Shown one piece after another: positions 17,917 to 27,441 of a DNA stretch of 64,000 bases. The stretch's first letter is position 1. The number at the start of each line of letters is the position of its first letter. Source of the DNA: Pseudomonadota bacterium (GTDB lineage: Bacteria > Pseudomonadota > Gammaproteobacteria > Steroidobacterales > Steroidobacteraceae); contig JBBCGI010000001.1 of assembly GCA_037200975.1 (NCBI GenBank), positions 1,488,001 through 1,552,000 on the forward strand, written 5' to 3'. The position numbers were made by a program, and so were the translations under genes. The notes beneath the pieces were generated by a model. It was not told where the DNA came from and ran no database searches. It was given only the letters and a program-made list of their open reading frames with translations.

Positions 17917-18957
17917 TTACTTCGCGCGCCGCGCCGTCTTGGATTTCTTCTTGGCGGCCTTCTTCTTCAGGGGCGCCGCTTTTTTCTTCGGCGCCGGCTT
18001 TTTGAAGGTCGACGAGGTCTTCTTCGTGCGCTGCTCGATGATGAGCACGTTCGGCCCGACGGGTTTCCTGACCGGTTTGGCGCGGCGCTTGGCGAGCTCT
18101 TCCACCATGGCCTTGCCGAGATCGGCCGGGGATTTCACGGTGCGCGCGCCCGCCTTGTCCAGGGCGCGGAACTTGTCGGCCGCGGTGCCCTTGCCACCCG
18201 CGATGACGGCGCCGGCGTGACCCATGCGTTTGCCCGGCGGCGCGGTCACGCCCGCGATGTAGGCGACGACGGGTTTAGTGACGTACTTGTGGATGAAATC
18301 CGCCGCGGCTTCTTCGTCCGTGCCGCCGATCTCGCCGACCATGATGATGCCTTCGGTCTGCGGATCGCGTTCGAACAACTCGAGCACCTCGACGAAGTTC
18401 ATGCCGCGCACCGGATCGCCGCCGATGCCGACGCAGGTGCTCTGGCCGAGACCTTTGTTGGTGGTCTGGAACACGGCCTCGTACGTGAGCGTGCCGGAAC
18501 GCGACACGATGCCGACGCGGCCTTTCTTGTGAATGAACCCCGGCATGATGCCGATCTTGCATTCGCCCGGCGTGATGATGCCCGGGCAATTGGGGCCGAT
18601 GAGCCGCGTGCCGGAGCCGGCCAGCGTCGCCTTCACGCGCACCATGTCGTTGATCGGGATTCCTTCGGTGATGCAAACGACGAGTTCGATCCCGGCATCG
18701 CTGGCTTCGAGGATGGCGTCGGCCGCGAACGGCGCCGGCACGTAGATGACGCTGGCGGTGGCGCCGGTCTGTTTGACCGCGTCCGCCACGGTGTCGAACA
18801 CCGGCAGATTCAGGTGCTTCTCACCACCACGGCCGGGCGTGACGCCGCCCACGACCCTGGTGCCGTACTTGATGCTTTGTTCGGTATGGAACGTGCCCTG
18901 CTGACCGGTGAAGCCCTGCACGATGACACGCGTGTTCTTGTTTACGAGGATGCTCAT
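17917..18957 (-). CDS. sucD: Succinate--CoA ligase alpha subunit with lysine-rich C-terminal extension
   Basis: The first roughly 289 residues match SucD closely: [13 protein letters not shown] CoA-binding region, [30 protein letters not shown] and the phosphorylated His in [14 protein letters not shown]. With SucC it makes succinyl-CoA to succinate with ATP or GTP formation in the TCA cycle. E. coli SucD ends near residue 289; here the chain runs to 346 with about 57 extra residues, very rich in Lys, Ala and Pro (for example [20 protein letters not shown]). The tail resembles histone-H1-type basic tails. It begins 3 bp after sucC. Confidence 0.97.
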   Translation of the reverse strand: MSILVNKNTRVIVQGFTGQQGTFHTEQSIKYGTRVVGGVTPGRGGEKHLNLPVFDTVADAVKQTGATASVIYVPAPFAADAILEASDAGIELVVCITEGIPINDMVRVKATLAGSGTRLIGPNCPGIITPGECKIGIMPGFIHKKGRVGIVSRSGTLTYEAVFQTTNKGLGQSTCVGIGGDPVRGMNFVEVLELFERDPQTEGIIMVGEIGGTDEEAAADFIHKYVTKPVVAYIAGVTAPPGKRMGHAGAVIAGGKGTAADKFRALDKAGARTVKSPADLGKAMVEELAKRRAKPVRKPVGPNVLIIEQRTKKTSSTFKKPAPKKKAAPLKKKAAKKKSKTARRAK

Positions 18958-18960
18958 GAC

Positions 18961-20133
18961 TTACTTCTTGCCATTGGCAGCGAGCGAAACGGCCTTCTTG
19001 GCCGCGTCGGTGAGGTCGGTGGCGGGCGTGATGGCGAGCGCGCTGTGCGCCAGCATCTCGCGCGCCTGCTCGGCGTTCGTGCCTTCCAGACGCACTATCA
19101 CGGGCACGGCGACGCCGACTTGTTTGACGGCAATCATCACGCCTTCGGCGATCAGGTCGCAGCGCACGATGCCGCCGAAAATGTTCACCAGGATCGCGCG
19201 CACCTTCTTGTTGGACAGGATGAGCTTGAACGCCGCAGTGACACGCTCGGCAGTGGCACCGCCGCCCACGTCGAGGAAGTTCGCCGGGTTGCCGCCGTGC
19301 AGCTTGATCAGGTCCATCGTGGCCATCGCGAGACCGGCGCCGTTGACCATGCAGGCGATGTCGCCGTCCAGCGAGACATAGTTGAGGTCGTGTTCGCTGG
19401 CCTGCCGCTCGATCGGGTCTTCCTGCGAAGGATCGCGCATCGCCGCAGCCGCCTTCTGGCGGAACACCGCGTTCGCATCGATGTTGATCTTGGCATCGAG
19501 GGCGACCAGCTCGCCGGCCTTGGTGACGATGAGCGGATTCACTTCGAGCAGCGCAGCGTCGCGCTCGAGATAGATGCGGTACAGCGCCATGAGGATCGAC
19601 TGGAATTTGCCGATCTGGGGACCCTTGAACCCCAGGCCGAAGGCGAGCTTGCGGCACTGGTAGGCCTGCAGCCCGGCGGCCGGGTTGATGTCGACGCGCA
19701 GGATTTTCTCCGGCGAGTGCTCGGCGACTTCCTCGATGTCCATGCCGCCGGCAGCGGAGGCGATGACGGCCACGCGGCCGCGCTCCCGGTTGAGCGTGAG
19801 CGACAGGTAGATCTCGCGCTCGATGTCCGAACCCGTTTCCACGTACACGGTTTCGATGGGCAGGCCTTCCGGACCTGTTTGTTTGGTGACCAGCCTTTGC
19901 CCGAGCATGTCGGCCGTGGCGGAGCGCACGGTATCGAGGTCGCGCGCCAGCTTCACGCCGCCCGCCTTGCCGCGGCCACCCGCGTGCACCTGGGCTTTGA
20001 CCACCCACAATGTGCCGCCGAGTTTCTCCGCGGCGGCGACAGCCTCGTCGGCGCTTTTCGCCGCGAAGCCGGTGGGGACGGGAATTCCGAACTCGCGGAA
20101 AACTTCTTTTGACTGGTACTCGTGGAGATTCAT
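18961..20133 (-). CDS. sucC: Succinate--CoA ligase beta subunit
   Basis: 390 residues, normal SucC length. It begins MNLHEYQSKEVFREFGIPVP, the conserved ATP-grasp N-terminus; KAQVHAGGRGKAGGV near residue 45 binds the nucleotide, and the C-terminal CoA-ligase domain has NIFGGIVRCDLIAEG. It forms the alpha2beta2 or alpha-beta succinyl-CoA synthetase with SucD immediately downstream. It is first in a leftward sucC-sucD-nadE unit and divergent from pilS across 120 bp. Confidence 0.98.
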   Translation of the reverse strand: MNLHEYQSKEVFREFGIPVPTGFAAKSADEAVAAAEKLGGTLWVVKAQVHAGGRGKAGGVKLARDLDTVRSATADMLGQRLVTKQTGPEGLPIETVYVETGSDIEREIYLSLTLNRERGRVAVIASAAGGMDIEEVAEHSPEKILRVDINPAAGLQAYQCRKLAFGLGFKGPQIGKFQSILMALYRIYLERDAALLEVNPLIVTKAGELVALDAKINIDANAVFRQKAAAAMRDPSQEDPIERQASEHDLNYVSLDGDIACMVNGAGLAMATMDLIKLHGGNPANFLDVGGGATAERVTAAFKLILSNKKVRAILVNIFGGIVRCDLIAEGVMIAVKQVGVAVPVIVRLEGTNAEQAREMLAHSALAITPATDLTDAAKKAVSLAANGKK

Positions 20134-20253
20134 AGGCCCCGAACTTGAGGAGGGAAAAAGAGCCGGTATTCTCCCGGAATCGTGCCGCAGTCGCCAGTTG
20201 CAACTGCGCGCGTGTGCGCTGCAACTCCTTGCTGTCTGCTACAGTCGCGCCCG

Positions 20254-21873
20254 ATGCCGCTCGCCGCTGCGCACACTGCTCCGACTGATCTCGCCTGGCG
20301 CGTCATTGGGCTGGTCAATCTCTACCGGCTGCTGGTTCCGCCGTCGCTTTATGCACTGTTTGCGTTCGCCGGCACCAGCAGCTTGCTCGGCGGCGCAAGG
20401 CCGGAGCTGTTCCTGTGGACCTGCGTGGTCTATTTCGCCGCTGGCGTTGCGATAGTCGTCGGCGGCCGGCGCCTGCTGCCCAATCTGCGCGCCACCACGT
20501 TCGTGCACGCGATGGTCGACGCGATCGCCATCAGCCTGCTGATGTTCTCGAGCGGCGGTGTCGCGAGCGGCCTCGGAATCCTGTTCGTCGTGCCGGTCGG
20601 AGCCATGGCGCTGCTGGCGGACAATCGCGACGCTTTCGTACTGGCCGCGCTCGCCACCCTCGCGCTGTTGGCCCAGCAGATAGGCGGGCACGTCACGGGC
20701 ACGGCCGACGCGGTCGATTATCCGGCCACCGGCATCCTGGGCGGAATCGTATTCCTGGTGGCTCTGCTCGCCTGGCCCCTCGCGCGCCGGCTGCGGGACT
20801 CGGAAGCAACTGTGCGCCGGCAACAGGTGGACCTCGCCAACCTGGCGCAGTTGTCTCAGTACATTGTGCAGCACCTGCGTGAGAGCATCGTGGTGGTCGA
20901 CCACGAGAATCGTGTCCGCCTCATCAACGAAACCGCAGCGCAGCTGCTCGGCGATCGCAGCGCTTACCCGGGCGCGTTGCTGGGCGAGGCGTCGCCGCAA
21001 TTGCTCTATCTACTCGAGACCTGGCGCGCGCGCCTCACGGCGCCCGCAGCGCCGCCCTCGACGTTCGTCGCAGCCGACGGCGGCCATGTGATCCAGCCGC
21101 ACTTCGCCTCGCTCGGCGGTTCCGAGCCGTCTCCCGTCATCGTGTTCCTGGAAGACACCGAGTTGCTGGCGGCCAAGATCCAGCAATCCAAGCTCGCGGG
21201 GCTGGGCCGTCTGTCCGCGAGCATCGCGCATGAGATCCGCAATCCGGTTGGCGCCATGAGCCATGCCGCGCAGCTGCTGGCCGAATCCGCGTCGCTCTCC
21301 GCGGAAGACAAGCGCCTGACGGAAATCGTGCGCACCAACGGCGACCGTGTCCGGCAGATCATCGAGAACGTGATGTCGATGGCGCGGCGCGAAAGCTCCC
21401 GTCCCGAACGCGTTGTGCTGGCGGCTTGGCTCGAGGGGTTCCGTACCGAGTTCTGCGCGACCATGCAGATTCCGCCGGAACGCCTGGCAACGTCCTCACT
21501 TCTCGGCGACGTCGAGGTACAAGCCGATCCATCGCAACTGCGGCAAATCGTCTGGAATCTCTGCGAGAACGCCGTGAAGTACGGCTCCACCGAGAACGAC
21601 AGCAATGTCATCGAGTTGCGCGTCGGGCGCCTCGCCTCCACGGCGCGTCCGTTCCTTGAAGTGGCCGATCGCGGCGCGGGTATTCCGGTGCAGCATCGCG
21701 AGAGAATCTTCGAACCATTCTTCACCGGCAACGAGCGCGGCACAGGATTGGGCCTGTTCCTGGCGCGCGAACTGGCGCAGACCAATGGCGCCACTCTTCT
21801 ATATGAGCCCCGCACCAGCGGGGGCAGCTTGTTCCGCATTGTGTTCCGCGACCCGGAACGCTGGGTAGCGTAG
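20254..21873 (+). CDS. pilS: Sensor histidine kinase PilS (type IV pilus regulation)
   Basis: 539 residues from the ATG at 20254 (MPLAAAHTAPTDLAWRV); an earlier ATG adds an unlikely leader. About six hydrophobic segments fill residues 25-180, followed by a PAS-like region (LVVVDHENRVRLINETAAQLLG), a HisKA domain with the phospho-acceptor His in ASIAHEIRNPVGAMSHAAQ near residue 325, and a HATPase domain with N box NLCENAVKYG, G1 VADRGAGIP and G2 GTGLGLFLAREL. In Pseudomonas, PilS is a multi-pass kinase that senses pilin in the membrane and controls PilR. It is followed after 9 bp by pilR. Confidence 0.93.
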   Translation: MPLAAAHTAPTDLAWRVIGLVNLYRLLVPPSLYALFAFAGTSSLLGGARPELFLWTCVVYFAAGVAIVVGGRRLLPNLRATTFVHAMVDAIAISLLMFSSGGVASGLGILFVVPVGAMALLADNRDAFVLAALATLALLAQQIGGHVTGTADAVDYPATGILGGIVFLVALLAWPLARRLRDSEATVRRQQVDLANLAQLSQYIVQHLRESIVVVDHENRVRLINETAAQLLGDRSAYPGALLGEASPQLLYLLETWRARLTAPAAPPSTFVAADGGHVIQPHFASLGGSEPSPVIVFLEDTELLAAKIQQSKLAGLGRLSASIAHEIRNPVGAMSHAAQLLAESASLSAEDKRLTEIVRTNGDRVRQIIENVMSMARRESSRPERVVLAAWLEGFRTEFCATMQIPPERLATSSLLGDVEVQADPSQLRQIVWNLCENAVKYGSTENDSNVIELRVGRLASTARPFLEVADRGAGIPVQHRERIFEPFFTGNERGTGLGLFLARELAQTNGATLLYEPRTSGGSLFRIVFRDPERWVA

Positions 21874-21882
21874 GAACTCCGC

Positions 21883-23277
21883 ATGGCAGCGCCCATGGTT
21901 TTGGTAGTCGACGATGAGCCGGATCTGGTGGAGCTGGTGGCGTTGACACTGTCGCGCATGCAGCTTGCCACGCAGTCCGCCGGCGACGTCACCGGCGCCA
22001 AAAAACTCCTCAAGGCTCATCATTTCGACCTGTGTCTCACCGACATGCGATTGCCCGACGGAGACGGGCTCGACCTGCTCGAGTGGATGTCGGCAAATTG
22101 TCCCGGTGTGCCGTGCGCGGTCATTACTGCGCACGGCAACGTCGAATCAGCCGTGCGTGCCCTCAAGCTCGGTGCTTTCGATTTCGTTTCCAAGCCGCTG
22201 GATCTCGGCGTTCTGCGCCGCATCGTTTCGACCGCGCTCAAACTTTCGCAGCGCGGCGACATCGGCGCATCGACGCGCACCGGCACGCAGCTGATCGGCA
22301 GCGCGCCCGGAATGCATCGACTGCGCGAGATGATCCTGCGCGTCGCGCGCAGCCAGGCGCCGGTGCACATCTTCGGCGAATCGGGCACCGGCAAGGAATT
22401 GGTGGCGCGCATGATTCACGCCTCGGGTCCGCGCGCGGAGGAACCGTTCGTCCCGGTGAACTGCGGCGCGATCCCCTCGGAGCTCATGGAGAGCGAATTC
22501 TTCGGCCACAAGCGCGGCAGCTTTACAGGCGCCGTAACCGACAAGACTGGACTGTTTCAATTCGCGGAGGGCGGGACTCTGTTTCTCGACGAGGTGGCCG
22601 ACCTGCCGCTGCACATGCAGGTGAAGCTCCTGCGTGTCATCCAGGAAAAGTCGATCCGGCCGATCGGCGAGCAGCGCGAATCCGCAATCGATGTGCGCAT
22701 CCTGTCCGCGACCCACAAGAACTTGGGTGATCTGGTCGCACAGTCGAAATTTCGCGAGGATCTCTTCTACCGCATCAATGTCATCGAACTGCGAGTCCCA
22801 CCGCTGCGGGAGCGCGCCGAGGACATTCCCGATCTCGCCGATGCCATCCTGCACCGACTGTCGCGCCGGCTCGGCGTCGAGTCGCCGGCGCTCACGCCGG
22901 CGGCGCTCAAATTGCTGGAGGAATTCTCGTTTCCCGGTAACGTGCGCGAGCTGGAAAACGTGCTGGAGCGCGCGCTCGCGCTCTGCAACCAGGGCCGGAT
23001 CGACGTCGGTGATCTGCAATTGCGTGCGGTGCCGCGTCCCAACTCCGCCGGTGCCTCGCCCGAAGCCATCGCGCAGCGTGCCGCCGGTGCAAGCAAACCT
23101 GGCGAGAAGGAAACGTCCGGCCGTCACCCGCTCGGCGAGCAGCTCGAAGATGTCGAGCGCGCCGCGATCATCAAGGCTCTGGAGCAGACGCGCTACAACA
23201 AGACGGCGGCGGCCAAGGCGCTCGGCATGACATTTCGCGCGCTGCGTTACCGGATCAAGAAGCTGGGGATCGAGTAG
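21883..23277 (+). CDS. pilR: Sigma-54-dependent response regulator PilR
   Basis: 464 residues in three domains: receiver with phospho-acceptor Asp54 in LCLTDMRLPDGDG; AAA+ sigma-54 activation domain with Walker A GESGTGKE near 165, the loop in its GSFTGA form (as in PilR rather than GAFTGA) and LFLDEVADLP; and a Fis-type helix-turn-helix at the C-terminus (YNKTAAAKALGMTFRALRYRI). It should activate pilA from the sigma-54 promoter at 35122-35137, about 12 kb away. pilSR is convergent with the glycan gene block, 30 bp from the gtrA stop, with no clear terminator. Confidence 0.95.
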   Translation: MAAPMVLVVDDEPDLVELVALTLSRMQLATQSAGDVTGAKKLLKAHHFDLCLTDMRLPDGDGLDLLEWMSANCPGVPCAVITAHGNVESAVRALKLGAFDFVSKPLDLGVLRRIVSTALKLSQRGDIGASTRTGTQLIGSAPGMHRLREMILRVARSQAPVHIFGESGTGKELVARMIHASGPRAEEPFVPVNCGAIPSELMESEFFGHKRGSFTGAVTDKTGLFQFAEGGTLFLDEVADLPLHMQVKLLRVIQEKSIRPIGEQRESAIDVRILSATHKNLGDLVAQSKFREDLFYRINVIELRVPPLRERAEDIPDLADAILHRLSRRLGVESPALTPAALKLLEEFSFPGNVRELENVLERALALCNQGRIDVGDLQLRAVPRPNSAGASPEAIAQRAAGASKPGEKETSGRHPLGEQLEDVERAAIIKALEQTRYNKTAAAKALGMTFRALRYRIKKLGIE

Positions 23278-23307
23278 CCGCCCGGGTTCGCGCAAACATT
23301 CAGTGCG

Positions 23308-23715
23308 TCATTTCCCGTAGAGCCAGGACAATCCGAACGTCCACGCACGATGCACGAGATACGTGAGCGGCGCAAACACGACCCCGACGATCGCGATCGC
23401 ATAGAGATAGGGAACGTGCAGCCTTTCCACCAGCAGCGCGCAGAAGCACATGCCGATGATGATGTTCATGCCCGTCACAAGCGAATAACGGAGGAATTCC
23501 GGCAGCGCCGCCGAGCCATGCGTGCGGAACGTCCACGACTTGTTGAGCACGAAGCCGACCACCGTCACGATGATCGAGCACAAGGCTAGCGACAGTAGAT
23601 AGTGGATCCCCAGGTATTCGGTGAGCGCGTACGCAATGCCCACGTTGAGCAGCACGCACAGCCCCCCGGTCACGACATACCGGGTGAGCTCGTCGATGCG
23701 CTGCCGGGATATCAA
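23308..23715 (-). CDS. GtrA-family membrane protein (lipid-linked sugar flippase-like)
   Basis: 135 residues with four hydrophobic helices and the GtrA landmarks ELTRYVVTGG near the start, LNKSWTFR in the middle and VHRAWTFG near the end. GtrA proteins are thought to flip polyprenyl-phosphate-linked sugars across the inner membrane for later transfer to surface polymers. I choose the TTG at 23715, which overlaps the methyltransferase stop (TTGA); no ATG fits and this gives the normal family length. It is last in a leftward four-gene unit and convergent with pilR. Confidence 0.85.
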   Translation of the reverse strand: MISRQRIDELTRYVVTGGLCVLLNVGIAYALTEYLGIHYLLSLALCSIIVTVVGFVLNKSWTFRTHGSAALPEFLRYSLVTGMNIIIGMCFCALLVERLHVPYLYAIAIVGVVFAPLTYLVHRAWTFGLSWLYGK

Positions 23716-24368
23716 GGTTTTCTCGTGAGCTCGACCGCGAAGATCGCGGCGTTCGTATCGCGCAGTCCCGCGGGCGTTAGGCGATCCGCGGTCCACGCGA
23801 GCAGATTCACGCACAGGTTGAGTGGCGCCAGCAGGAACCACAGCGGCCCGAGCAGCTTGATGCCGACGAGCATCGGAAACATCGGAATCCACGCGGCCGG
23901 GCCGCACAGCGCGGTCATGCGGTGTATTTCGAACCCGGCCTCTTCGAGCTGCACGCGCAGGCCATCGCGCGTCCAGCGCCAGTAGTCGGTCGGATGCGGG
24001 TGATAGGGCCACACGCCGTGCGTCGAGAGGAACAGGTACCCGTCCTTTTTTAGCACACGCTTGATCGCCGCCAGATACGCAGGCACGTCGCGTACGTGTT
24101 CGAGCACCTGGAACGACACGACGACATCGACGCTTTCGTCCGCGAGGGGCACCGCACCGTCCGAGCCGATCAGCAGATCGGGCTTTCCATCGATGTCCGC
24201 TCCGATGTACTGCGCGCCGCGCGCGATGAAGATGGACCGGTAGGGCATCGTTCCGCAGCCAAGATCGAGCACGCTGCGGCCAGCAAGTTCGCGGCGCCTT
24301 GCAAACGCTCGTACCGCGCCTTCGAGCGCCATCGCCGCAAGCCCATCCCCTTCGAACCAGAATTTCAC
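23712..24368 (-). CDS. Class I SAM-dependent methyltransferase (glycan cluster)
   Basis: 218 residues from a GTG at 24368 that overlaps the glycosyltransferase stop (GTGA). The SAM-binding motif I is VLDLGCGTMPYRSIF near residue 38, with GADIDGKPDL as the acidic end of strand 2 and SFQVLEHVRDVPAYL as motif post I/II. The C-terminal third is hydrophobic (MFPMLVGIKLLGPLWFLLAP), suggesting membrane association. It probably methylates a sugar or lipid-linked intermediate of the cluster; the actual acceptor is unknown. Confidence 0.83.
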   Translation of the reverse strand: MKFWFEGDGLAAMALEGAVRAFARRRELAGRSVLDLGCGTMPYRSIFIARGAQYIGADIDGKPDLLIGSDGAVPLADESVDVVVSFQVLEHVRDVPAYLAAIKRVLKKDGYLFLSTHGVWPYHPHPTDYWRWTRDGLRVQLEEAGFEIHRMTALCGPAAWIPMFPMLVGIKLLGPLWFLLAPLNLCVNLLAWTADRLTPAGLRDTNAAIFAVELTRKP

Positions 24369-25546
24369 GCCACGCTCTCCCTCATCCTTGTCCCGGAGTA
24401 GATAGTCAACATCCGCCCGAAATTCGCGTGCCAGTCGAAATGCCGGGCCGCCAGCTCGCGGCCGCGCGTGCCAATGGCGCGCAACGCGCCCGGGTCGGCC
24501 AGCAAGTCCTGAATCGCCCGCCGGAACGCGTCCGCGCGCCGCTCGGCGAGCACGACCTGACCCGACACGATGCTGCCGGCGTACGCCGGATCGTCGGTCG
24601 TCACCACGGGCAGTCCACTCGCCATTGCTTCCTGCATCGCCAGCGTGAATATCTCGCCGATCGCGGGGAATGCGAAGACATCGCACGCCCGATAGATCTC
24701 GGCTGTCTGGGCTTGATTCAGGGCGCCCAGCCAGTGCACACCCGGCACACGTCCCGCAGCCGGAACATCGCCAGGCCCGACGAACACGAGATCGAAGGCG
24801 GCGCTCTTGGCGTCGAGCAAGATCTGATAGCCCTTCTTCTCCACCAGCCTGCCGACGAACAGGACCAGCGGCCGATCCTGCGGCAGCTCACATCGGCCGC
24901 GAATGTCGCGGCGCTCATTGGCACTCGCCGGACGAAACAGCGCGGTATCGATGCCATTGGCGAGCACGAGCACGCGCTCCTCCGGCACGCGCCGGGAACG
25001 CAGGAAGGCGCGCACGTTTTCGTTGTAGGCCACGATGCTGCGCGCATGCGCGAAGATCCATCGGCCGACCGTCGCGTACACAAGTCGTTGCACCCACATC
25101 ACGAAGCGGCTGGGATGATCCACCAGCGCGACGTGCTGGGTCAGCAAGAAAGGTTTGCGCGCGATGAAAGCCAATGCCGCGACAATCCAGGAGCTCATAT
25201 AGAACACATCGTGGATGTGCACGACGTCCGCCCGTTTCAGCTGCTTCCAGGCCGCGGGAACGAGACGCGGGGAAAACAGTGGGAACGGTATGAAGAAGCG
25301 CTTTTCGAAGAAGTGCGCGCACGACAGCCGGATCAATTCGATTCCCGCGCGAGGCTCATCCGCGCGCGCAGCCGATCCGGACCGGGAAGTCAGGACGACC
25401 ACGCGATAGCCATTCTCGGCCAGGCTCTGTGCCTGCCGCTCGACGACCAGCTCGAGCCCGCCGACGTGCGGTGGATAGTGATGGGCCACGAGGAGCGCAG
25501 TCGGCATCCGCTCTTCGTCAGACGCGTGGCGCTGATCCGCGCTCAC
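24365..25546 (-). CDS. GT4-family glycosyltransferase
   Basis: 393 residues, GT-B fold. The N-terminal acceptor domain has VAHHYPPHVGGLE; the C-terminal donor domain has VLFVGRLVEKKG near residue 245 and the E-x7-E region FTLAMQEAMASGLPVV near 315, all typical of GT4 retaining transferases. I start at a GTG at 25546 that overlaps the upstream methyltransferase stop (GTGA); an ATG at 25507 (MPTALLVAHHYPPH) is an alternative that fits the family N-terminus equally well. It is expected to build a surface or lipid-linked glycan at the cytoplasmic membrane face. Confidence 0.9.
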   Translation of the reverse strand: MSADQRHASDEERMPTALLVAHHYPPHVGGLELVVERQAQSLAENGYRVVVLTSRSGSAARADEPRAGIELIRLSCAHFFEKRFFIPFPLFSPRLVPAAWKQLKRADVVHIHDVFYMSSWIVAALAFIARKPFLLTQHVALVDHPSRFVMWVQRLVYATVGRWIFAHARSIVAYNENVRAFLRSRRVPEERVLVLANGIDTALFRPASANERRDIRGRCELPQDRPLVLFVGRLVEKKGYQILLDAKSAAFDLVFVGPGDVPAAGRVPGVHWLGALNQAQTAEIYRACDVFAFPAIGEIFTLAMQEAMASGLPVVTTDDPAYAGSIVSGQVVLAERRADAFRRAIQDLLADPGALRAIGTRGRELAARHFDWHANFGRMLTIYSGTRMRESVA

Positions 25547-26253
25547 GCCCCGTGGGTCCGTGCCATGACCAGCAGGGACGTGCCACCCAGGATGCGTGCG
25601 GATAGCTCCTTGTTCACCAGCGACAGGATCTTGCGCGGCAGCCAGAAGACGTACTCGCTCGCGCTGCGCGGCTGATCCATGAGACGACTGACGTAGTCAT
25701 GCGCAATGACCGAATACCCGCACTCCTTCAGCGTTTCGAACGCGACAGCGGCGGTGTAGAAGTGCAGGTGTCCGTACTGGCGGCGAGTCCACTGCTGGTG
25801 ATTGATGAGTACGCCGGCGACGTGCATCTCGAGGGGAATATTGAAGATCACGACCGGCGCGAGGCGGCGGATCGTGCGCAGGAACTCGAACGGATTCTCG
25901 ACGTGCTCGAACACATCGATACACAACAGGGCGTCAAACCGGCGGTCGGACTTCGTCAGGTCCTCGCAGTAGTACGAAAGGTGCGGACCGCCCCGTTTGC
26001 GCGCCATTTCGATGGCGGCGGAAGCGATGTCGAAGCCCGAGTAGGCGACGGTCGCCGGGAATTCCCGTGCGAGCGTCGCGAGGATGAGTCCCGCCCCACA
26101 GCCAATTTCCGCCAGGGTCGCCGGGACCGGCCAGCCCGAACGTCGCCACAGCGCATGGATCCGCTCGGCCTTCCAGACACTGTCTTCCTCGCCCCAGCTC
26201 GGATTGGCGGCGAGGTACGCACCGTCGGAATAGCGCTGATCGGCACTCGTCAT
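25543..26253 (-). CDS. Class I SAM-dependent methyltransferase (UbiG/Methyltransf_11-like)
   Basis: 236 residues, first gene of the leftward glycan unit. Motif I is LAEIGCGAGLILATLA near residue 48, with the acidic FDIAS of strand 2 and LLCIDVFEHVENPFEF as the post-I motif. No membrane helix is evident. It overlaps the GT4 start by 4 bp. Methyltransferases of this kind in glycan loci often cap or decorate sugars; the substrate cannot be determined from sequence. It is divergent from the GT2 gene with about 176 bp between starts, which must hold both promoters. Confidence 0.85.
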   Translation of the reverse strand: MTSADQRYSDGAYLAANPSWGEEDSVWKAERIHALWRRSGWPVPATLAEIGCGAGLILATLAREFPATVAYSGFDIASAAIEMARKRGGPHLSYYCEDLTKSDRRFDALLCIDVFEHVENPFEFLRTIRRLAPVVIFNIPLEMHVAGVLINHQQWTRRQYGHLHFYTAAVAFETLKECGYSVIAHDYVSRLMDQPRSASEYVFWLPRKILSLVNKELSARILGGTSLLVMARTHGA

Positions 26254-26429
26254 GGGCTTCGATCTTCCAGAATGTAGGTGGCGAGCGTAATACGAGGCTG
26301 TCGGCAGAATCGTGATCGCGGCACCAATTCGCGTGTCGGGCCGGCGGGCGTGCGTTGAGTCACGCTTCGCCCCGGCATCGATGCGACCGTGCGCGAGGTC
26401 ACGCTTCAGACTACCGCGTGTGCGACATA

Positions 26430-27410
26430 ATGTGCACGATGCATTCGCTCGAACCTACGCCGCGGGATGTGCGCCGCAAGCCCGACATTGCCGTGCTGGT
26501 CCCCTGTTTCAATGAAGCAGTGGCCATAGCCCGTGTGGTCGGGGATTTGCGCAATGCGCTGCCACAAGCGGCCATTTACGTCTACGACAACAACTCGACG
26601 GACGGGACGGCCGAGGTCGCGCGGAAAGCCGGAGCGATTGTTCGCCGCGAGCCTTTGCAGGGCAAGGGCAACGTCGTCCGGCGCATGTTTGCCGACGTCG
26701 AGGCCGACGTCTATCTGCTGATCGACGGCGACGGCACCTACGATGCGAGCGCCGCGCCGTTGCTCGCTGAACGGCTGCTGCAGGATGAGCTCGACATGGT
26801 GACCGGCGTTCGCATAGCGGAATCCGCCGGCGCTTATCGCATGGGCCACAAATTCGGCAATCGCGCGCTGACCGGTATGGTCGCCAACATCTTCGGCGAC
26901 CGTTGCGCGGACATGTTGTCAGGCTATCGCGCTTTTTCACGGCGCTTCGTCAAGTCGTTTCCGGCACTCGCTTTTGGATTCGAAATCGAGACGGAGCTGA
27001 CCGTGCATGCATTGGAACTGCGCATGCCGATCACGGATTTTCCGACGCGCTACGGCAATCGCGAGCAGGGCTCGGCCAGCAAACTGCACACCGTGCGGGA
27101 CGGCCTGCGCATCGGCGCCGCGATCGTTCACGTGGTGAAGGAAGAGCGGCCGCTCAAGTTCTTCGGGCTGATCGGCCTGCTGTTTTTCGCCACGGCGCTG
27201 GTGTTCGGCTACCCCGTGCTGGTCACATACCTCGAAACCGGGATGGTCCCGCGTCTGCCCACCGCCATCCTCGCGATGGGCCTCATGATCATCGGATCGC
27301 TGAGCTGCACGGCGGGCGTGATCCTCGATTCGATCACCAATGCCCGGCGCGAGCTGCGGCGATTGCGATACCTCGATATCCCGCTGTTCCACGCCGAGCA
27401 CAATTTCTGA
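26430..27410 (+). CDS. GT2 glycosyltransferase with C-terminal membrane helices (GtrB/DPM1-like polyprenyl-phosphate glycosyltransferase)
   Basis: About 326 residues. The GT-A domain shows IAVLVPCFNEA, VYDNNSTDGT and the D-x-D metal site in LIDGDGTYD; the C-terminus has two hydrophobic helices (LIGLLFFATALVFGYPVLV and a second near residue 285). This layout matches GtrB/dolichol-phosphate-mannose synthase enzymes that load a sugar onto undecaprenyl phosphate. ATGs at 26430 and 26439 are both possible; neither has a clear SD, and a CATAAT at 26426 overlapping the first could be a -10 element of a nearly leaderless transcript. It heads the rightward glycan unit. Confidence 0.88.
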   Translation: MCTMHSLEPTPRDVRRKPDIAVLVPCFNEAVAIARVVGDLRNALPQAAIYVYDNNSTDGTAEVARKAGAIVRREPLQGKGNVVRRMFADVEADVYLLIDGDGTYDASAAPLLAERLLQDELDMVTGVRIAESAGAYRMGHKFGNRALTGMVANIFGDRCADMLSGYRAFSRRFVKSFPALAFGFEIETELTVHALELRMPITDFPTRYGNREQGSASKLHTVRDGLRIGAAIVHVVKEERPLKFFGLIGLLFFATALVFGYPVLVTYLETGMVPRLPTAILAMGLMIIGSLSCTAGVILDSITNARRELRRLRYLDIPLFHAEHNF

Positions 27411-27441
27411 GCGCGCGCGTCATTCGCCCGCGAATCATCCA

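Noticed and set aside
17563-20112. Open frame of about 850 codons on the + strand
   Set aside because: Antisense to nadE, sucD and sucC, which are unmistakable. High GC removes stop codons from the complementary frame.
20182-20253. Earlier start for PilS at 20182
   Set aside because: The extra 24 residues are Cys/Pro-rich and unlike a kinase N-terminus; the ATG at 20254 precedes the conserved membrane region directly.
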